Shown here: positions 59,121-64,000 of the stretch, one piece after another
Layout: the number at the start of each line of letters is the position of its first letter
Position numbering within the stretch: the first letter of the stretch is position 1
Assembly (NCBI RefSeq): GCF_001721645.1
Contig: NZ_CP017141.1
Span: forward strand, 4,650,001-4,714,000
DNA from: Pedobacter steynii
GTDB lineage: Bacteria > Bacteroidota > Bacteroidia > Sphingobacteriales > Sphingobacteriaceae
Length of the DNA: 64,000 nt
Reading direction: 5' to 3'
Notes under the pieces: generated by a model
Seen by the model: only the letters and a program-made list of their open reading frames with translations
Databases searched by the model: none
What the model was told of the DNA's origin: nothing
Program-made: the position numbers and the translations under genes

Positions 59121-60518
59121 ATGCCCAAACCTTTATTATTTGTGATCACACTATGCGCTATTTTGACGCTTGGTGTTTCGGGAGCAAATGCACAAATGCT
59201 CAAACTAAAAGACGCGATCAGTACTGCTTTAAATAACTATGGCAGTATTAAAGCAAAAGGGAATTATCTGAGCGCTTCCGCAGCAGGCGTTCAGCAGGCC
59301 CGCCGGGATTACCTTCCCAACCTGAGTTTGTCTGCACAGCAGGATTATGGAACAATTAACGGACAAAATGGCCCTTCCTACGGCTTAGGCGGCTTAGGTG
59401 TTGCTTCCAGTGGTCCATCGCTTGACCGTCAAAACTGGAATGCTGCTTTTGGAGCCCTGTACCTGGCCAATGTAAACTGGGACTTTTTTACCTTCGGCAG
59501 AATCAGAGAGAAGATTAAGGTTGCCCAAACAATCCTTAAACGTGATGAAAATGACCTGGCACAGGAAAAATTTCAACACGAGATCCGCGTTTCCGCCGCT
59601 TACCTGAACCTGCTTGCCGCACAACGGCTCCGCAGATCGCAGGAGCGGAACCTGGATCGTGCCATCACTTTTAAAAATACCGCGGTTATCCGGGCTTCCA
59701 ATGGATTGATAGCAGGAGTGGATTCTTCTTTGGCAAAGGCCGAAGTATCCAGTGCAAAAATCGCCCTAACCAAGGCCAAAGACCTGGAGCAGGAGCAGGC
59801 AAACCGTTTAGGTGTACTGATGGGCATTACTGTTACCGATCTGGTGCTGGATACCGCTTCCATCACACGTGTTCCTGCGGTCCTCTATACCGATAGCATG
59901 CTCAATGAAAATGCCCACCCCTTGTTAAAATATTACAGAAACAGGGTAGAACTGAGCAATGAACAGGTAAAACTATTCCGTAAATCTTATTACCCTACTT
60001 TTTCTCTATTTGGGGTGATGCAGGGCAGGGGATCGGGTTTCAGTTCCGCCTATGCACAAAATCAAAATGCCTTTACACAGAATTATGGCGATGGCATCAA
60101 TCCGGTAAGAGGCAATTACCTGGTCGGCCTTGGAATGGTCTGGAACCTGACCAGTATTCTGAGAACACATCCTCAGGTGAGGGCACAGGAATACCTTTCC
60201 AAAGGATTGCAAAACGAATATGAACTGGCCGGGCAGCAATTGCAGGCCCAGGTAGCCATTGCGGATACGAAACTGAAAAATGCGGTCGACAACTATAACG
60301 AAGCACCAGTGCAGGTAGAAGCGGCTTCAGCTGCCTACCTGCAAAAAAACACCCTGTACAAAAATGGGCTCAGCACTATTGTAGACCTCACTCAGGCTTT
60401 ATATACCCTTAACCGGGCAGAAACAGACCGCGATATTGCCTATACGAATGTATGGCAGGCCCTGCTGCTTAAATCTGCTGCACTTGGAAATTTTGACCTG
60501 TTTATCAACGAATTTTAA
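59121..60518 (+). CDS. TolC-family outer-membrane efflux protein
   Basis: A 465-residue protein from ATG 59121 (frame opens at 59100), with signal PLLFVITLCAILTLGVSGANA. Two outer-membrane efflux (OEP) repeats of helical hairpins and strands are visible (LKDAISTALNNYGSIKAKGN, AAGVQQARRDYLPNLSLSAQ; EYLSKGLQNEYELAGQQLQA, LSTIVDLTQALYTLNRAETD). It forms the trimeric outer-membrane channel for the RND pump encoded 13 bases downstream. Gene order is channel first, pump second, adaptor third, a frequent Bacteroidota arrangement. Confidence 0.9.
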   Translation: MPKPLLFVITLCAILTLGVSGANAQMLKLKDAISTALNNYGSIKAKGNYLSASAAGVQQARRDYLPNLSLSAQQDYGTINGQNGPSYGLGGLGVASSGPSLDRQNWNAAFGALYLANVNWDFFTFGRIREKIKVAQTILKRDENDLAQEKFQHEIRVSAAYLNLLAAQRLRRSQERNLDRAITFKNTAVIRASNGLIAGVDSSLAKAEVSSAKIALTKAKDLEQEQANRLGVLMGITVTDLVLDTASITRVPAVLYTDSMLNENAHPLLKYYRNRVELSNEQVKLFRKSYYPTFSLFGVMQGRGSGFSSAYAQNQNAFTQNYGDGINPVRGNYLVGLGMVWNLTSILRTHPQVRAQEYLSKGLQNEYELAGQQLQAQVAIADTKLKNAVDNYNEAPVQVEAASAAYLQKNTLYKNGLSTIVDLTQALYTLNRAETDRDIAYTNVWQALLLKSAALGNFDLFINEF

Positions 60519-60530
60519 TTAGCTCCCTAC

Positions 60531-63500
60531 ATGAATTTAATACGTTTTGCACTTAGAAAACCGATCTCCATCCTGGTACTTGTTGCCGGATTGTTCTTCT
60601 TCGGAATTGGTGCCATCAAAGATATCAAGGTAGATATTTTACCTAAAATGAACCTTCCGGTGATTTATATTGCGCACCCTTTTGGTGGATATACACCTAC
60701 CCAAATGGAAGCTTATTTCGGGAAGCAATACATCAATATATTACTTTTTGCCAGCGGGGTAAAAACTATTGAAACTAAAAATGTGCAGGGGCTGATGCTG
60801 ATGAAGCTGACCTATTATGAGGGAACGAACATGGCACAGGCGGCCTCAGAGCTCAGTGCTTTATCGAACAGGGCACAGGCGATTTTCCCTCCCGGTTCCC
60901 AGCCGCCTTTTATCATCAGGTTTGATGCTTCCTCTCTGCCGGTCGGACAATTGGTGTTGAGCAGTCCCATACGCTCTAATAATGAGTTACAGGATCTTGC
61001 CAATACTTATGTACGTGCTTCCTTTACCGCGATCCCCGGATTATTATCGCCGGCACCATTTGGAGGAAACATCAGAACGATCGAGATCAATGTTGACCCT
61101 GAATTATTACGTTCGCATAACATGACGGTAGATCAGGTGGTGGAAGCCATTAAGGTGAACAACCAGACTGCCCCATCAGGGAATGTACGTATGGGCAACC
61201 AAAACTACCTGACCCCAACAAACTATACCATACAGAAAGTTAAAGAATTTGAAAATATCCCTTTGTTTAAAGGAGGCGTACAAAACCTGTACCTGCGTGA
61301 TGTGGCCGTGGTAAAGGATGGGGCGGATGCCACAGCGGGTTATGCGCTGATCAATGGCAAGCGTTCCGTATACCTGAGCATTGCCAAATCCGGAGATGCC
61401 TCGACCTGGGATGTGGTAAGTAAGCTCAAAGAAAATCTGCCTGCGATCCAGAATACCTTGCCTGAAGATGTCAAACTCTCCTACGAGTTTGACCAGTCGG
61501 TATATGTGATCAATGCGGTGAAAAGTCTCATCAGTGAAGGTGTTATCGGTGCTTTGCTTACCGGTCTGATGGTACTTTTGTTTCTGGGTGATAAAAGAGC
61601 AGCGTTGATCGTAATCCTGACCATTCCAACTTCTATTGTGGCAGGGGTACTGTTTTTAAAGCTCTTCGGACAAACCATCAACATCATGTCTTTAAGCGGA
61701 CTGGCATTGGCGATCGGGATTCTGGTCGACGAATCCACGGTAACCATTGAGAACATTCACCAGCATTTTGATATGGGAAAACCCAAGGCCCTGGCCATCT
61801 GGGATGCCTGTAAGGAGATCGCTTTCCCTAAATTATTGATCCTGTTTTGTATCCTGGCCGTATTTGCACCTGCATTTACCATGTCGGGTATTCCGGGTGC
61901 GTTATTCCTGCCGCTGGCCCTGGCTATTGGTTTCTCCATGATCGTCTCTTTCTTTTTGTCGCAAACATTTGTACCCATCATGGCCAACTGGCTGATGGTT
62001 GCTCATCCTAAAAAAGCGAAAGCACATGGTGCGGAGATCACAGAAGATGAAGCGGTGTTTAAAGAAACCGGATTGAGCCTGGAATCGGAAAAAGATACTT
62101 TAAATCAAAAGAAGGTATTGGTAGAACGTGAAGATTTTAATGATGATGGTAAAGTTTCTCTTTTTGAGCGCTTTAGAAATCGTTTCATGCGCTTCCTCGA
62201 CCGCATCATGCCACATCGGAAAATTGTGGTATTGGGTTATCTGGTACTGATTATCGGTGCTGCTGCTTTATTATTGAGTAATATCGGACGAGATGTTTTA
62301 CCTAAAGTAAACTCCAGTCAGTTTCAATTGAGAATGCGCGCGCCGGACGGGACGAGATTAGAACGGACGGAAGAAAAGGTTCAGGTGATCCTGAAAGAAC
62401 TAAAGGACATTGTTGGTCCGGAACACTTGTCTATTTCTTCTGTATATGTAGGACAACACCCGGCTCTATTCTCTGTAAACCCCATCTATCTGTTTATGGC
62501 CGGTCCGCATGAAGCCGTTTTTCAGGTAGGATTTAAGGACTACCATGAGGATATGGAAGAGTTTAAAGATCAGCTGAGAGAGCGGGTAAAAAAGCTGGAG
62601 CCTGATGTGAAACTTTCTTTTGAACCCATTGAACTTACGGATAAGGTGCTGAGTCAGGGTTCTCCAACTCCGGTAGAGGTCCGCATTGCAGGTAAGAATA
62701 AAGCCCAGAATGAAGTTTATGCCAGAAAGGTGATGAAAGCACTGCAAACCATTCCTTATCTGCGGGATATTCAGCTGGCACAAGCCATTAAGTACCCCTC
62801 ATTGAACGTCAATATCGACCGGGTTAAAGCGGCACAGCTGGGTGTAGACCTGACTGATATTTCGAGATCCCTTGTGGCTTCGACTTCTTCATCGAGGTAT
62901 ACTGATAAGAATATATGGATAGATGAAAAGATCAACCTTGCCTATAGTGTTCAGGTTCAGGTGCCTTTTAACCAGATGAATAGTAAAGAAGATCTTGGAG
63001 AGATTCCATTGCTGAGAAATGTGAACCGGCCGGTATTAAGTGACGTGGCCACCATCACTTCTGATACTACTTATGGTGAAAACGATAATTTAGGTGCAAT
63101 GCCTTACCTTTCTGTCACCGCAAACCTGAATAAAATGGACCTTGGTTCTGCTGCCAAAGACGTGGATAAAGCCATTAAATCTGTAGGTGAGCTGCCCCGC
63201 GGACTGATTGTGCAGCCGGTAGGGATGATTAAAGTACTGGACGAAACACTGGGAAGTTTACAATCAGGGCTTCTTGTGGCAATCGTAGTGATCTTCCTGA
63301 TGCTTTCTGCCAATTTCCAATCCTTTAAAGTACCATTGGTGATCCTGACAACTGTTCCTGCAGTGGTTTTGGGGGCACTCTTGTTATTGAAAATTACCGG
63401 ATCAACGCTAAATTTACAGTCGTACATGGGAATCATCATGTCGGTCGGAGTATCTATTGCCAATGCAGTCCTGCTCATTACCAATGCCGAACATTTGCGC

Positions 63501-63809
63501 CTGCACAATGGAAATGCGCTGGAATCGGCCAGAGAGGCGGCAGCTTTAAGGATCAGACCAATTATCATGACGAGTGTGGCAATGGTTGCCGGAATGTTAC
63601 CTATGGCCATCGGACACGGTGAGGGTGGAGATCAGGTTTCTCCTTTGGGAAGAGCTGTGATCGGAGGTCTAATCGCCTCAACCTTTGCAGTTCTGATTAT
63701 TTTACCTCTTGTTTTTGCATGGGTACAAGGGAAAGTATCAACGGCATCCATCTCTTTGGATCCTGAGGATAAAGAAAGTAAACATTACATCAAAGGATTA
63801 GAAGAATAA
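60531..63809 (+). CDS. RND-family efflux pump permease with an EF-hand-like cytoplasmic loop
   Basis: A 1092-residue inner-membrane pump of the AcrB/HAE-1 type with 12 helices and two large periplasmic loops. The proton-relay helix 4 reads GILVDESTVTIEN (Asp-Glu in place of Asp-Asp) and the twin helix 10 KSYMGIIMSVG-like segment is conserved. Between helices 6 and 7 a cytoplasmic insertion of about 50 residues contains DFNDDGKVSLFE (residues 535-546), a full EF-hand loop pattern with calcium-ligand positions 1, 3, 5, 9 and 12. It exports drugs or bile-like compounds with TolC and the adaptor. The last 20 residues are acidic and cytoplasmic. Confidence 0.92.
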   Translation: MNLIRFALRKPISILVLVAGLFFFGIGAIKDIKVDILPKMNLPVIYIAHPFGGYTPTQMEAYFGKQYINILLFASGVKTIETKNVQGLMLMKLTYYEGTNMAQAASELSALSNRAQAIFPPGSQPPFIIRFDASSLPVGQLVLSSPIRSNNELQDLANTYVRASFTAIPGLLSPAPFGGNIRTIEINVDPELLRSHNMTVDQVVEAIKVNNQTAPSGNVRMGNQNYLTPTNYTIQKVKEFENIPLFKGGVQNLYLRDVAVVKDGADATAGYALINGKRSVYLSIAKSGDASTWDVVSKLKENLPAIQNTLPEDVKLSYEFDQSVYVINAVKSLISEGVIGALLTGLMVLLFLGDKRAALIVILTIPTSIVAGVLFLKLFGQTINIMSLSGLALAIGILVDESTVTIENIHQHFDMGKPKALAIWDACKEIAFPKLLILFCILAVFAPAFTMSGIPGALFLPLALAIGFSMIVSFFLSQTFVPIMANWLMVAHPKKAKAHGAEITEDEAVFKETGLSLESEKDTLNQKKVLVEREDFNDDGKVSLFERFRNRFMRFLDRIMPHRKIVVLGYLVLIIGAAALLLSNIGRDVLPKVNSSQFQLRMRAPDGTRLERTEEKVQVILKELKDIVGPEHLSISSVYVGQHPALFSVNPIYLFMAGPHEAVFQVGFKDYHEDMEEFKDQLRERVKKLEPDVKLSFEPIELTDKVLSQGSPTPVEVRIAGKNKAQNEVYARKVMKALQTIPYLRDIQLAQAIKYPSLNVNIDRVKAAQLGVDLTDISRSLVASTSSSRYTDKNIWIDEKINLAYSVQVQVPFNQMNSKEDLGEIPLLRNVNRPVLSDVATITSDTTYGENDNLGAMPYLSVTANLNKMDLGSAAKDVDKAIKSVGELPRGLIVQPVGMIKVLDETLGSLQSGLLVAIVVIFLMLSANFQSFKVPLVILTTVPAVVLGALLLLKITGSTLNLQSYMGIIMSVGVSIANAVLLITNAEHLRLHNGNALESAREAAALRIRPIIMTSVAMVAGMLPMAIGHGEGGDQVSPLGRAVIGGLIASTFAVLIILPLVFAWVQGKVSTASISLDPEDKESKHYIKGLEE

Positions 63810-63845
63810 TAAATAAGGAGTTTAGCCCTATAAAAATATACACCA

Positions 63846-64000
63846 ATGAGAACTAACACCACAAAAAATACGATGATCTTAGCAGGGAGCTTAGCCCTGT
63901 TGAGCATCATTAACGGCTGTACGGCCAGCGCAAAGAAAGAAGCCGTAACTGCAGAAAAAAAGCCTGTTATCGCTACTTTTAAACTGGAAAAGGAAAAACT
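63846..64000 (+). CDS. RND efflux adaptor (membrane-fusion) lipoprotein, N-terminal fragment
   Basis: The gene runs off the window end. It encodes a lipoprotein signal (MRTNTTKNTMILAGSLALLS, lipobox IINGC) and the first residues of the mature protein (KKPVIATFKLEKEK), which match the start of periplasmic adaptors of RND pumps. It follows the pump gene by 36 bases, in a channel-pump-adaptor operon. The identification rests mainly on position and the lipoprotein start. Confidence 0.7.
   Translation, partial: MRTNTTKNTMILAGSLALLSIINGCTASAKKEAVTAEKKPVIATFKLEKEK

Noticed and set aside
1..64000. CRISPR arrays, tRNA or rRNA genes, insertion sequences, prophage
   Set aside because: I saw no regularly spaced repeats, no tRNA T-loop with matching ends, no transposase or integrase, and no terminal inverted repeats with target duplications.

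Overview
The window looks like chromosome from a Sphingobacteriaceae member of the Bacteroidota, most like Pedobacter. This is judged from gene content and promoters; no 16S or database search was possible. The evidence is SusC/SusD with a FecI/FecR pair, two BlaI/M56 pairs, PepSY-like, GIN and DUF4397 envelope proteins, a GH29/sulfatase pair, short A/T-rich intergenic gaps, and many -7 boxes of the Bacteroidota form TAnnTTTG instead of a sigma-70 -10. I see no tRNA, rRNA, CRISPR array, transposase or phage gene.

Layout. 1-4.6 kb: the end of an FtsX/MacB permease, small envelope proteins, a decayed dihydrodipicolinate-synthase-family remnant beside a MocR regulator, and an AraC regulator followed by a siderophore-interacting protein. 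4.6-9.7 kb: DUF3995, a methyltransferase, a LemA/DUF2207 pair, DUF3050 and a membrane protein. 9.9-14.6 kb: BlaI, an M56 protease with a long periplasmic coiled coil, and a beta-barrel receptor. 14.6-24.6 kb: ordinary metabolic and stress genes (HxlR/MFS, GNAT, DinB, glycolipid-binding, Nudix, a WG/Sel1 repeat protein, prolyl oligopeptidase, a thioredoxin-like protein, LspA). 24.7-33.8 kb is rich in envelope sensing: a two-component system with two PepSY-like secreted proteins, a second BlaI/M56 pair, then a second two-component operon divergent from two paralogous basic secreted proteins. 33.9-43.5 kb: RpiB, a 647-base gap with a probable small transcript, then a FecI-FecR-SusC-SusD-phosphodiesterase/phosphatase operon. 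43.6-55.9 kb: PhoH, GIN protein, esterase, DinB/ABM, a GHKL ATPase, a GMC oxidoreductase pair, AraC and oxidoreductase genes, and an RhtA-like exporter. 56-64 kb: alpha-L-fucosidase coupled to a sulfatase, then a TolC-RND-adaptor efflux operon running off the end.

How they work together. The clearest functional unit is the cell-surface-signalled uptake locus at 34.9-43.5 kb. Its last gene fuses a PI-PLC/GDPD-like domain to an alkaline phosphatase, so the likely nutrient is an organic phosphodiester, not a plain glycan. The clearest regulatory signals are tandem operators over the BlaI promoters, paired 11-base-spaced half-sites between the divergent two-component and secreted-protein operons, a 26-base palindrome upstream of an esterase, and inverted repeats that overlap -7 boxes. 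The least explained items are the 34.4-34.8 kb transcript, the stand-alone GHKL ATPase and an EF-hand-like loop inside the RND pump.
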